In this document: positions 6,129 through 13,204 of the stretch, piece after piece | How positions within the stretch are numbered: the stretch's first letter is position 1 | Layout of the letters: every line of letters starts with the position of its first letter | NCBI GenBank assembly: GCA_017411945.1 | Contig: JAFQPD010000012.1 | Coordinates: forward strand, 1 to 18,300 | DNA: 18,300 bases | DNA from: Mailhella sp. | Lineage (GTDB): Bacteria; Desulfobacterota; Desulfovibrionia; Desulfovibrionales; Desulfovibrionaceae | Reading direction: 5' to 3' | Program-made: the position numbers and the translations under genes | Notes under the pieces: generated by a model | What the model saw: only the letters and a program-made list of their open reading frames with translations | Database searches by the model: none | What the model was told of the DNA's origin: nothing

Positions 6129-7412
6129 TTATGCCAGACCGAGACGCTTCAGGCCCTTGAGGCCGATGTCGGTGCGGATCTGGCTGTTTTCCATGGAGAG
6201 GCAGTCCATGCCTTCGTAGGCGTGGGCCTGGGCTTCCTTGAGGTCCCTGCCCAGAGCGGTGACGCAGAGCACGCGGCCGCCGTTGGCGAGGATCTGGCCG
6301 TCCTGAGCCTTGGTGCCGGCCTGGAAGACGTAGACGCCGTCGAGCTCGTTGGCCTTCTCGATGCCGGAGATGGGCATGCCCTTGGGGTAGGAGCCGGGAT
6401 AGCCCTTGGAGGTGAGCACCACGCCGAGGGTGGAGCGTTCGTCGATGTCGAGCTCGACCTTGTCCAGCTCACCGGCGATGCAGGCCTGCATGATGTCCAC
6501 GAGGTCGCTCTTCAGGCGCATGAGCAGGGGCTGGCATTCAGGGTCGCCGAAGCGAGTATTGTATTCCAGCACCTTGGGGCCGTCGGCGGTCATCATGAGG
6601 CCGGCGTACAGGATGCCTTTGAAGGGCGTGCCGCGGCGTGCCATCTCGGCGAGGATGGGGCGGGTCACGATGTCGGCCATGGCGTCGAGCTGGGCGTCGG
6701 GCAGTATGGGGGCGGGGCTGTAGGCACCCATGCCGCCGGTGTTGGGGCCCTTGTCGCCGTCGAACACGGCCTTGTGGTCCTGAGCGGAAGGCAGGGGCAG
6801 GGCGGTGGTGCCGTCGCAGAAGCTGAGCAGGGAGACTTCCTCGCCTACGAGGAATTCTTCGATGAGCACGGTGCTGGCGGCATCGCCGAAGGCGTTGTCG
6901 TCGAACATGAGGTCGAGGGCAGCCTTCACTTCTTCGTCAGTCATAGCCACGATGACGCCTTTGCCGGCGGCGAGGCCGTCGGCCTTGACCACGAGAGGAG
7001 CACCGTGTTCAGCCACGAAGGCATCGGCGGAGGCGCGGTCGGTGAACACGCCGGCGGCGGCAGTGGGCACGCCGGCGGCCTGCATCACTTCCTTGGCGAA
7101 TGCCTTGCTGCCTTCGAGCCTGGCGCAGGCACCCACGGGGCCGAAGCAGGGGATGCCAGCGGCCTGCATGGCGTCCACCACGCCGAGGGTGAGGGGCAGT
7201 TCAGGGCCGGGGACCACGAGGTCGATGGCCTTTTCCTTGGCGAAAGCCACGAGGCCCTCGATGTCGCTGTCCTTGATGGCCACGTTCACGGCGAGGGAAG
7301 CGGTGCCGCCGTTGCCGGGAGCGACGTAGAGTTCTTCCACGTCGGCGCGCTGGCTGATCTTCCAGGCAAGGGCATGCTCACGGCCGCCGGAACCAATGAT
7401 GAGAATACGCAT
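6129..7412 (-). CDS. purD: Phosphoribosylamine-glycine ligase (GAR synthetase)
   Basis: Joins 5-phosphoribosylamine and glycine using ATP, the second step of purine synthesis. The 427 residues fit the family length of about 420-430. The N-terminal GSGGREHALAW at 7-17 and APGNGGT at 31-37 are the PurD signatures. The ATP-grasp part shows VVKADGLAAGKGV at 141-153, PNTGGMGAYSPAP at 223-235 and NTRFGDPE at 285-292, the last providing metal ligands. The ATG has AGAGGTC 5 bases upstream. It follows glnN by only 12 bases, so the two are very probably cotranscribed. Its stop is followed at once by hairpin element E, which may define the transcript end before purE. Confidence 0.97.
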   Translation of the reverse strand: MRILIIGSGGREHALAWKISQRADVEELYVAPGNGGTASLAVNVAIKDSDIEGLVAFAKEKAIDLVVPGPELPLTLGVVDAMQAAGIPCFGPVGACARLEGSKAFAKEVMQAAGVPTAAAGVFTDRASADAFVAEHGAPLVVKADGLAAGKGVIVAMTDEEVKAALDLMFDDNAFGDAASTVLIEEFLVGEEVSLLSFCDGTTALPLPSAQDHKAVFDGDKGPNTGGMGAYSPAPILPDAQLDAMADIVTRPILAEMARRGTPFKGILYAGLMMTADGPKVLEYNTRFGDPECQPLLMRLKSDLVDIMQACIAGELDKVELDIDERSTLGVVLTSKGYPGSYPKGMPISGIEKANELDGVYVFQAGTKAQDGQILANGGRVLCVTALGRDLKEAQAHAYEGMDCLSMENSQIRTDIGLKGLKRLGLA

Positions 7413-7424
7413 CGTTGACCTCTC

Positions 7425-9641
7425 TTATTTCATGAAAAGCATTTCAAGGTAGCTGGGAAGGGGCCACAGGTTGTCGGCCACGCGAGTCTCGAGCTTGTCG
7501 GCCCAGCGGCGCAGTTCTTCCATGGCGGGGATAACGGTGGTCAGGGCTTCGCGGGCACTGGCCAGCAGGCCGTCTTCACCGGGAGCCCAGGCCAGAGCGG
7601 CATTGCGGCCTTCGAGGACGTGCAGGGCGTTCTCGAACTTGGCGATGATGTCGGACAGTTCCTTCAGCGTGTCGAGGCTGGCCGGGATGCCGAGGGAGGC
7701 GCAGGAAGCCGCGCTGGAAGCCAGTTCCTGGCGGTAGCGGATAGCCGCAGGGTAGATCTGGGTGCGGGCCATGCGGATGGCGAGGCAGGCTTCGGTGTGC
7801 ACGGTCTTGAGGTACTGCTCGAGGCCGATGTCTTCACGGGCCTTGAGTTCCTGACGGGAAAACACATGGTACTTCTCGCAGAGTTCCACGACTTCGGGCG
7901 AGGAGTACACGGTGACGGCGTCGGGAGTGGCCGGGTAGTTGGGCAGGCCGCGGCGTTCCGCTTCCTGCTGCCACACTTCGGAGTAGCCGTTGCCGTTGAA
8001 GATGACGGCGCTGTCTTCCTCCATGACCTTCTCGATGAACTTCTGCACGGCTTCGCCCAGCTTGGAGCTTTCGCCCTGCATGTAGTTTTCGAGGAAGTCG
8101 GCGGCGAATTCCAGCGATTCGGTCAGCATGGTGTTCAGCACCACGAGGGCGTCGGAAGCGGACATGCTGGAGCCCACGGCGCGGAATTCGAAGCGGTTGC
8201 CCACGAAGGCGAAGGGGCTGGTGCGGTTGCGGTCGCCCGGGTCGGCAGGCAGGGGGGGCAGAGTGTCCACGCCTACGTTCATCAGGCGTTTGCCGGCAGA
8301 GCCGGTGACGTGGCCGGAGCGGAACTGCTCGAGCACGTCGGTGAGCTGGTCGCCGAGGAAGAGGGACATGATGGCGGGCGGGGCTTCGTGGCCGCCGAGG
8401 CGGCGGTCGTTGGAAGCGGAGCTCACCGAGGCGCGCAGGAAGCCCGCATGGCGGTGCAGGGCGCGGATGACCGAGCACAGGAAGACGAGGAACTGGGCGT
8501 TCTCGTGCGGGTTGTCGCCGGGGGCGAAGAGGTTGCCCACTTCGGGGCTGCCGATGGAATAGTTCAGGTGCTTGCCGGAACCGTTGATGCAGTCGAAGGG
8601 CTTTTCGTGCAGAAGGCAGGACATGCCGTGGCGGCGGGCCGTCTTGCGGAGCACGGTCATGATGAGCTGGTTATGGTCGCAGGCGAGGTTGCCGGTCTCG
8701 TAGGTGGGGGCTATCTCGTACTGGCTGGGGGCCACTTCGTTGTGGCGGGTCTTCACCGGCACGCCGAGGCGGTAGAGCTGCCGCTGCACGTCGGCCATGA
8801 AGGCGAGCACGCGGCTGGGGATGACGCCGTAGTACTGGTCGTCGAATTCCTGGCCCTTGGGAGGGTGGGCGCCGAAGATGGCGCGGCCTGCGATGAGCAG
8901 ATCGGGACGGGCGGAGACGAAGGTGCCGTCGATAAGGAAGTATTCCTGCTCAAGGCCCCCGTTGGAGACGATGGGCATGGCGGGTTCCACGCCGAACAGG
9001 CGCAGGACTCGGGCCGCCTGCTGGTTCAGAGCCTGATTGGAGCGCAGGATAGGGGTCTTCTTGTCGAGGGCGATGCCGGTCCACGAGAGGAAGACGGTGG
9101 GGATGCACAGCACCATGCCGGCCGGGCTTTCCATGAGGTAGGCGGGGCTGGTCACGTCCCAGGCGGTGTAGCCGCGGGCCTCGAAGGTGGAGCGCAGGCC
9201 CCCGGAGGGGAAGCTGGAGCCGTCGGCTTCGCCCTGCACGAGGGCGTTGCCGCCGAACTGGGCTATGGCTCCTCCCTTGCCGTCGGGGTCGAGGAAGCTG
9301 TCGTGCTTTTCGGCGGTGAGGCCGGTGAGCGGATAGAAGACGTGGGTGTAATGGTCGGCGCCGCGCTCCATGGCCCAGGTCTTCATGGCGTTGGCCACCA
9401 CGTCGGCCACGGCCGGATCGAGACGGCGGCCGAGGTCTATGGTCGTACGCAGGGATTTGTAAACGTTCTTCGGCAGATAGCGGCGCATGGCCTTATCGTC
9501 GAAGACATTGCAGCCGAAGTATTCCGTGGGGTCGGCGGCGGAGCCGGCTTCGGCAGGCAGGGCACCGGCGAGGTGTTCGGCGTCGCGGCGGTTGGTAGCC
9601 ACGGAGTGCACGGCATGACTGCGGGCGTTGAAGGAACTCAT
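7425..9641 (-). CDS. glnN: Glutamine synthetase, type III
   Basis: Makes glutamine from glutamate, ammonia and ATP. At 738 residues it is the long GS-III type, not GS-I (about 470). GS-III marks include EYFGCNVFDD at 40-49, the metal and ATP site block GLEQEYFLID at 229-238, KTRHNEVAPSQYEIAP at 297-312, NGSGKHLNYSIG at 353-364 (binding glutamate and ATP) and NDRRLGGHEAPPAI at 411-424. The long C-terminal region beyond about 500 is typical of the type. CGGAG precedes the ATG. It sits 51 bases after the FKBP gene and 12 before purD. GS-III has no GS-I adenylylation loop, so control is likely by transcription or inhibitor binding; nothing in the sequence shows which. Whether a second glutamine synthetase exists cannot be judged from here. 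Confidence 0.95.
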   Translation of the reverse strand: MSSFNARSHAVHSVATNRRDAEHLAGALPAEAGSAADPTEYFGCNVFDDKAMRRYLPKNVYKSLRTTIDLGRRLDPAVADVVANAMKTWAMERGADHYTHVFYPLTGLTAEKHDSFLDPDGKGGAIAQFGGNALVQGEADGSSFPSGGLRSTFEARGYTAWDVTSPAYLMESPAGMVLCIPTVFLSWTGIALDKKTPILRSNQALNQQAARVLRLFGVEPAMPIVSNGGLEQEYFLIDGTFVSARPDLLIAGRAIFGAHPPKGQEFDDQYYGVIPSRVLAFMADVQRQLYRLGVPVKTRHNEVAPSQYEIAPTYETGNLACDHNQLIMTVLRKTARRHGMSCLLHEKPFDCINGSGKHLNYSIGSPEVGNLFAPGDNPHENAQFLVFLCSVIRALHRHAGFLRASVSSASNDRRLGGHEAPPAIMSLFLGDQLTDVLEQFRSGHVTGSAGKRLMNVGVDTLPPLPADPGDRNRTSPFAFVGNRFEFRAVGSSMSASDALVVLNTMLTESLEFAADFLENYMQGESSKLGEAVQKFIEKVMEEDSAVIFNGNGYSEVWQQEAERRGLPNYPATPDAVTVYSSPEVVELCEKYHVFSRQELKAREDIGLEQYLKTVHTEACLAIRMARTQIYPAAIRYRQELASSAASCASLGIPASLDTLKELSDIIAKFENALHVLEGRNAALAWAPGEDGLLASAREALTTVIPAMEELRRWADKLETRVADNLWPLPSYLEMLFMK

Positions 9642-9692
9642 TCGAACTCCGGTTGTTCTGTCGGAAGGGGCGGCGGGCCGCCCCGGGAAGGC

Positions 9693-10115
9693 TTAGTTTA
9701 CGGCAACCACTTCGAGGGCGAAGTTGAGGTCCTTGCCGGCCATGGGGTGATTGGCATCGAGGACGATGTGGGTATCGGTCACTTCGGAGATGACCACTTC
9801 GAGTTCGCCCTGATTGGTGCCCACATGCAGGCGCATGCCGACTTCGGGCTTGATGGTGGCAGGCACCTGATCCATGGGCACGGGGAAGAGCAGATGTTCC
9901 TGCTTTTCGCCGTAGGCTTCGGCGGCGGGGATGTTCACGGAGAACTTGTCGCCAACTTCATGGCCGATGACGGCCTTGTCGAAGCCGGGGATGACCATGC
10001 CGGAGCCGACCTTGAACTTCAGGGGGCTGCCTTCGCGGGAGCGGTCGAACTCGGAGCCGTCGTTGAAGGTGCCGACATAATGGACAGAAACGGTATCGCC
10101 AGTTTTAATGGGCAT
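9693..10115 (-). CDS. slyD: FKBP-type peptidyl-prolyl cis-trans isomerase, SlyD-like
   Basis: A 140-residue prolyl isomerase and chaperone of the cytoplasmic SlyD class. The FKBP core is split: residues 1-69 (VSVHYVGTFNDGSEFDRS, VIPGFDKAVIGHEVGDK) and 120-140, with the chaperone insert-in-flap domain between. The closing block DANHPMAGKDLNFALEV is diagnostic for SlyD. Unlike E. coli SlyD it has no His/Cys-rich metal-binding tail and ends at VVAVN, so a nickel-delivery role is not supported. There is no signal peptide. The start has GAGGTCACC before it. It is the first gene of the leftward run and lies back-to-back with the ATP synthase cluster, separated by about 180 bases. slyD is used for the family; the tail-less form is often just called FKBP-type PPIase. 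Confidence 0.92.
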   Translation of the reverse strand: MPIKTGDTVSVHYVGTFNDGSEFDRSREGSPLKFKVGSGMVIPGFDKAVIGHEVGDKFSVNIPAAEAYGEKQEHLLFPVPMDQVPATIKPEVGMRLHVGTNQGELEVVISEVTDTHIVLDANHPMAGKDLNFALEVVAVN

Positions 10116-10293
10116 GGTGACCTCGAAAGAGATTTGAAGGTTTTCATCCTGCCGGAAGGCCGCAGGGCCTGCACAGCGGTATTTCAGGCCCTCGCGTGAA
10201 AGGGTTTTCTGATTGACGCCACCGGCACAGGCCGATACTTATCACATAGATCGCACAACTCCAACCTATTTAATTGATATGGAGCCGCATAAG
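10116..10293. promoter_or_regulatory. Divergent promoter region between slyD and the atp cluster
   Basis: The only divergent gap in the window, so it must hold start signals for both directions. On the plus strand TTGACG (10213-10218) is a good -35 match, with a weak -10-like CTTATC about 18 bases on. An AT-rich stretch TATTTAATTGATATGG (10267-10282) follows. A hairpin AGGCC/GGCCT lies near 10154-10168. I found no full inverted repeat fitting a Rex or FNR operator. The exact promoter elements are guesses; the need for promoters here follows from gene direction. Confidence 0.45.
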
Positions 10294-10878
10294 ATGGCAG
10301 AAAAAGGCTCAGAAAAAGCACCAGGGGCGTTCAGCCTGCTCGGCACGGCCAGCACCATGGGCCTGCACATGGTCTCCGGCCCCGTCGTCGGCGGCGGGCT
10401 CGGCTGGCTCATAGACCATTGGCTGGGTTCGTGGCCCATCGCTTCCGCCATAGGTCTCGTGCTCGGCCTGATCGCAGGCTTCCGCAACGTGTGGGCGGAC
10501 GCCCGCTACCTTGAGCGCAGCAACGCCGCTCTCGACGAGGAGAGGAAAAAGCGGGAAGAAGCCGCTCAAAGTGCCGGGAAAGAAGTCCTTGGCGGAGTAA
10601 AAAAAGGTAAAAAGTCCGTAGAAGTGCCGATTGTTCCAGTCGTTCACAAGGCTGTGGGGCAAGAAGAGGGCCCGCAGGAGCGTACGTTCGAGGCGGGCCC
10701 GGACTATGCTGGAAGTTCCAGTGTGGCGTCTATCCTCGCCGGAACGGTGGCTCCGAAGGAAAGAGACCTTGAAGAGCTGGATGAAACAGAGGAGGCCATA
10801 CGCCGCTTCCTCGAAGAGGACGGCCGTAAAAATGAAGGCGGCACAGGTTCGGGGCAGGCCGGAAAAGGGGCAGTATGA
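10294..10878 (+). CDS. atpZ: AtpZ/AtpI family protein with long charged C-terminal extension
   Basis: Small membrane protein encoded ahead of ATP synthase Fo genes, thought to help ring assembly or ion supply. Two membrane segments are visible at about residues 23-40 and 46-66, with the family pattern GGGLGWLIDHWLG and GLVLGLIAGFRNVW. After residue 70 comes a 120-residue charged, Glu/Lys/Gly-rich tail with no membrane segment; typical family members are near 80-110 residues in total. An open frame from TTG at 10213 and an ATG at 10279 exist, but the ATG at 10294 is preferred because GGAG stands 9 bases upstream, giving 194 residues. The last codon overlaps the start of atpI (ATGA). Family assignment is firm for the first 75 residues only. 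Confidence 0.82.
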   Translation: MAEKGSEKAPGAFSLLGTASTMGLHMVSGPVVGGGLGWLIDHWLGSWPIASAIGLVLGLIAGFRNVWADARYLERSNAALDEERKKREEAAQSAGKEVLGGVKKGKKSVEVPIVPVVHKAVGQEEGPQERTFEAGPDYAGSSSVASILAGTVAPKERDLEELDETEEAIRRFLEEDGRKNEGGTGSGQAGKGAV

Positions 10879-11309
10879 GCATTTTTGAACGAGTGGAACG
10901 CTTTCTCTGGCGCAGGGGCTTCATCCATGCTCCCCTGCGTGCCGCGACTCGTGATCTTTTAATTTTTTCTGGGATTTTTTTGCTGCTGGGAACGGCCCTT
11001 GTCCCCTTGTCCCTCCAAGTATTCTGGGCTGGGGTGGCGGCAGTACTATCTGCTTGGAATTTTTATACTCTTGCCCTTTTTATCCAGCACGCTATGCCTG
11101 CGGCCATACCCGATGGCGATAAAAACGGCCTTGCAACGGCCCGCGTTGTGAAAAAAGGACTTCTGCTCAGAACGTATTTGAGGCTTTTCTTAACGGGATT
11201 TTTTGTGTATGTTGCATTAGTCCAGTTTCAGGCAAGTCCTGCTGCGCTTGCAGCCGGCCTTTCTGCTTCTGTGACGATCATACCGCTCTCTTTGATTTTC
11301 CGGCGATGA
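10875..11309 (+). CDS. atpI: ATP synthase subunit I
   Basis: A 144-residue membrane protein with four hydrophobic segments at about residues 29-50, 52-72, 98-117 and 122-141, the layout of the ATP synthase I family found upstream of atpB. It is not part of the mature enzyme; known members aid c-ring assembly or magnesium handling. It is translationally coupled to atpZ through the ATGA overlap and ends 30 bases before atpB. Base use differs from its neighbours, with runs such as TTTTAATTTTTT near 10968 and many AT-ending codons, as expected for a weakly expressed accessory gene beside the strongly codon-biased atpB and atpE. Identity rests mainly on membrane pattern and position, as sequence motifs in this family are weak. 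Confidence 0.8.
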   Translation: MSIFERVERFLWRRGFIHAPLRAATRDLLIFSGIFLLLGTALVPLSLQVFWAGVAAVLSAWNFYTLALFIQHAMPAAIPDGDKNGLATARVVKKGLLLRTYLRLFLTGFFVYVALVQFQASPAALAAGLSASVTIIPLSLIFRR

Positions 11310-11339
11310 AGCCGGGAGACATTTGCACAGGAGGCCTCC

Positions 11340-12065
11340 ATGGCAGCATCCGGCGGACTCGCCCATCCTCTTCTGTTCTCGACCGTCCTGAATCTCGATA
11401 CCGTTACGGTCGGCGGCATGACCATCGACACGAAATATGTGTTCTTCACCTGGCTCGGCATGGCCATCCTCGCCATCGTGGGCTACATGGTGCGCAAGAA
11501 CATCGACATCGTTCCCGGCAAGCTGCAGATCTTCTTCGAGGCTCTCATTGGCGGCCTTGAAGGGTTCATCGTGAACAATATGGGCGAGAAGGGCCGCCGT
11601 TTCGTTCCCCTGCTCGTGGCCATTTTCATCTATGTGCTCACCATGAACCTGCTGGGCCTCGTGCCCGGCTGCGACGCCCCCACCGCAAACCTGAACACCA
11701 CCATTTCCGTCGCTCTGTGCGTGTTCCTCTATTACAACTATGTGGGCATCCGCACCTGGAAGTTCGGCTACATCCACCATTTCACCGGTTCCAGCAAGCC
11801 GCTCATCCCGCTGATGTTCCCCATCGAGATCATCTCCCATCTGGCCCGCCCGCTCTCGATGTCCCTCCGTCTTTTCGGCAACATCTTCGCTGAAGAAATG
11901 ACGCTCATCATCTTCTTCGGCTTCGGTACCAGCATCTACATCGGCGTGCTCATCGGCACTGTTCCCATGTACTTCCTGTTCCTGCTTGGCAAGGTGCTGC
12001 AGGCCTTCATCCTGTTCACCCTGTCCATGATCTACATTCAGGGCTCTGTGGAACACGCCCACTAA
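11340..12065 (+). CDS. atpB: ATP synthase Fo subunit a
   Basis: The stator channel subunit that passes protons or sodium ions to the c-ring. The 241 residues form about five or six membrane helices. The essential arginine is R177 in PLSMSLRLFGNIFAEE (residues 171-186), matching Arg210 of E. coli. Other marks are MNLLGLVPG at 102-110 and the C-terminal helix with GKVLQAFILFTLSMIYIQG. Start choice is clear: AGGAGG stands 5 bases before ATG 11340. Codon use is strongly biased towards C-ending codons, fitting high expression. The cluster continues with atpE, but the b and delta subunits do not follow, so Fo and F1 genes are split in this genome. Confidence 0.97.
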   Translation: MAASGGLAHPLLFSTVLNLDTVTVGGMTIDTKYVFFTWLGMAILAIVGYMVRKNIDIVPGKLQIFFEALIGGLEGFIVNNMGEKGRRFVPLLVAIFIYVLTMNLLGLVPGCDAPTANLNTTISVALCVFLYYNYVGIRTWKFGYIHHFTGSSKPLIPLMFPIEIISHLARPLSMSLRLFGNIFAEEMTLIIFFGFGTSIYIGVLIGTVPMYFLFLLGKVLQAFILFTLSMIYIQGSVEHAH

Positions 12066-12129
12066 GCCGCCTTACCTTCGGGGGAATGGCCTAACGGCCT
12101 CAACACTATAATTGTAATGGAGTTTCACC

Positions 12130-12447
12130 ATGCGCAAGATCATTCTTACCGCTCTGAACACCCTCATGCTCGTTTCCATCGCCGCTGTGGCTTTCGCTGC
12201 TGACGGCGGCGTGTCCAGCGGCTTCGGCCTCGCCGCTGCCGGCATCGCTCTTGGCATCGGCGTCGCCGCTGCCGGCGGTTCCGTCGGTCAGGGCAACGCC
12301 ATCAAGGCTGCCTGCGAAGGCACCGCTCGCAACCCTGACGCCTCCGGCAAGATCTCCCAGTCCCTCATCCTCGGCCTCGCCTTCATCGAATCTCTGGTCA
12401 TCTATGCCCTGCTCGTGGCTCTGATCCTCCTCTTCGTGAAGATGTAG
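12130..12447 (+). CDS. atpE: ATP synthase Fo subunit c
   Basis: The rotor ring proteolipid. The 105 residues start with a 23-residue signal-like segment (MRKIILTALN to AVAFAAD) that may be cleaved after AFA, then two helices joined by the ARNPD loop (66-70). The ion-binding carboxylate is Glu87 in LAFIESLVIY (83-92). Gln54 in VGQGNA, Ser88 and Tyr92 occupy the places of Gln32, Ser66 and Tyr70 of the sodium-binding c-subunit of Ilyobacter tartaricus, while Val63 and Thr67 are Phe85 and Leu89 here. GGAG lies 7-10 bases before the start. It follows atpB by 64 bases and is followed by a hairpin and rex. Confidence 0.97.
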   Translation: MRKIILTALNTLMLVSIAAVAFAADGGVSSGFGLAAAGIALGIGVAAAGGSVGQGNAIKAACEGTARNPDASGKISQSLILGLAFIESLVIYALLVALILLFVKM

Positions 12448-12457
12448 TTGCATTTTG

Positions 12458-12488
12458 CGGGCAGGAAGCGTATGCTGTTTCCTGCCCG
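12458..12488 (+). terminator. Hairpin between atpE and rex, possible partial terminator
   Basis: Perfect 10-bp stem CGGGCAGGAA (12458-12467) with TTCCTGCCCG (12479-12488), loop of 11 bases, starting 11 bases after the atpE stop and followed by TATTGTATTT. The T content is too mixed for a textbook terminator, so it may lower the amount of message reaching rex or protect the atpBE message from 3' decay. Confidence 0.6.
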
Positions 12489-12503
12489 TATTGTATTTAA
12501 AAA

Positions 12504-13160
12504 ATGGCAGCCGCAATGAACCAGACTCCCAAATACGAACATATCCCGCGTGCCACGATCCAGCGCCTCGCCACCTATCTTCAGGTGTTGGAGGCTATGG
12601 ATAAGGACGGTGTCCAGGTCATCTCTTCCGAGCCTCTTTCCCGCGCATGTGATGTGAATGCTTCACAGGTGCGCAAGGACCTCGCCTATTTCGGCGAGTT
12701 CGGTGTGCGCGGTGTGGGCTATTATGTTTCTTACCTGCTGGAAGTCATCAAAGCCTGCCTCAATGCCAACCGTGAATGGCGCGCCTGCCTTGTGGGCGTG
12801 GGCAATATGGGCCGAGCCCTGCTGAACTATTCCGAGTTCCGCCGCCACGGCTTCACCATCGTCGGCGCATTCGACTGCGACCCCTTCAAGATAGGCGAAA
12901 AGCTCTACGGCCTTGAAGTGCAGTGCACCAAGACCCTTGTGGACAAGGTGCCTGAACTCGGCATCGAGATCGGCATCATCACTGTTCCGCCGGAGCGCGC
13001 CCAGCGTGCCGCTACCCAGCTGGTGGATGCGGGCATCAAGGGCATCCTCAACTATTCCGCCGCCCGCATTTCCGTGCCGAACCATGTTTTTGTGGAATAT
13101 GTGAACTTTTTCCACCAGATATATTCTCTTACGTTCAACATTTCCACCAAGCAGCGCTGA
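12504..13160 (+). CDS. rex: Redox-sensing transcriptional repressor Rex
   Basis: Rex binds DNA when NAD+ is high and lets go when NADH binds, controlling energy genes. The 218 residues have an N-terminal winged helix, about 15-75 (IPRATIQRLATYLQVLE, SRACDVNASQVRKDLAYFGEFGVRGVGY), a Rossmann nucleotide site GVGNMGRALL at 98-107, and a C-terminal swapped helix at about 195-212. A second start at codon 5 (12516) is possible; neither ATG has a strong ribosome site. It lies 56 bases after atpE beyond a hairpin and ends before a clear terminator, so it is probably the last gene of the atp transcript. From memory, Desulfovibrio vulgaris has the same atpB-atpE-rex order, and its Rex regulates sulfate-reduction genes. 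Confidence 0.96.
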   Translation: MAAAMNQTPKYEHIPRATIQRLATYLQVLEAMDKDGVQVISSEPLSRACDVNASQVRKDLAYFGEFGVRGVGYYVSYLLEVIKACLNANREWRACLVGVGNMGRALLNYSEFRRHGFTIVGAFDCDPFKIGEKLYGLEVQCTKTLVDKVPELGIEIGIITVPPERAQRAATQLVDAGIKGILNYSAARISVPNHVFVEYVNFFHQIYSLTFNISTKQR

Positions 13161-13177
13161 GCTCCGAACAGCACGCC

Positions 13178-13204
13178 AAGCCCCTCCCTCCGAGGGGCTT
13201 TCTT
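13178..13204 (+). terminator. Rho-independent terminator after rex
   Basis: Stem AAGCCCCTC (13178-13186) with GAGGGGCTT (13192-13200), five-base loop CCTCC, followed by TCTT. It starts 17 bases after the rex stop. A 9-bp GC-rich stem with a short T tail and this position make it a good intrinsic terminator for the atpZ-rex unit. Confidence 0.85.

Noticed and set aside
5947..6129. Open frame of 60 codons on the minus strand after purD
   Set aside because: It runs through elements E and A. Its similarity to the 4114-4287 peptide (PAPAFLS..DQ..KR.RS.LSQ) comes from the repeat, not from a shared protein.
6069..7418. 449-codon plus-strand frame opposite purD
   Set aside because: Mirror frame of purD with a Gly/Val/His-rich composition; no recognisable motif or ribosome site.
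7620..10199. Very long plus-strand open frame (859 codons) opposite glnN and slyD
   Set aside because: It is antisense to well-recognised genes. High GC with biased third positions makes long reverse-strand frames, and the Gly/His/Ala-rich translation has no domain signal.
10234..10260. Possible Rex or CRP/FNR operator (ATCACATAGATCGCACAA)
   Set aside because: Only the right half resembles a Rex half-site. The left half does not mirror it and the TGTG motifs are in direct, not inverted, order.
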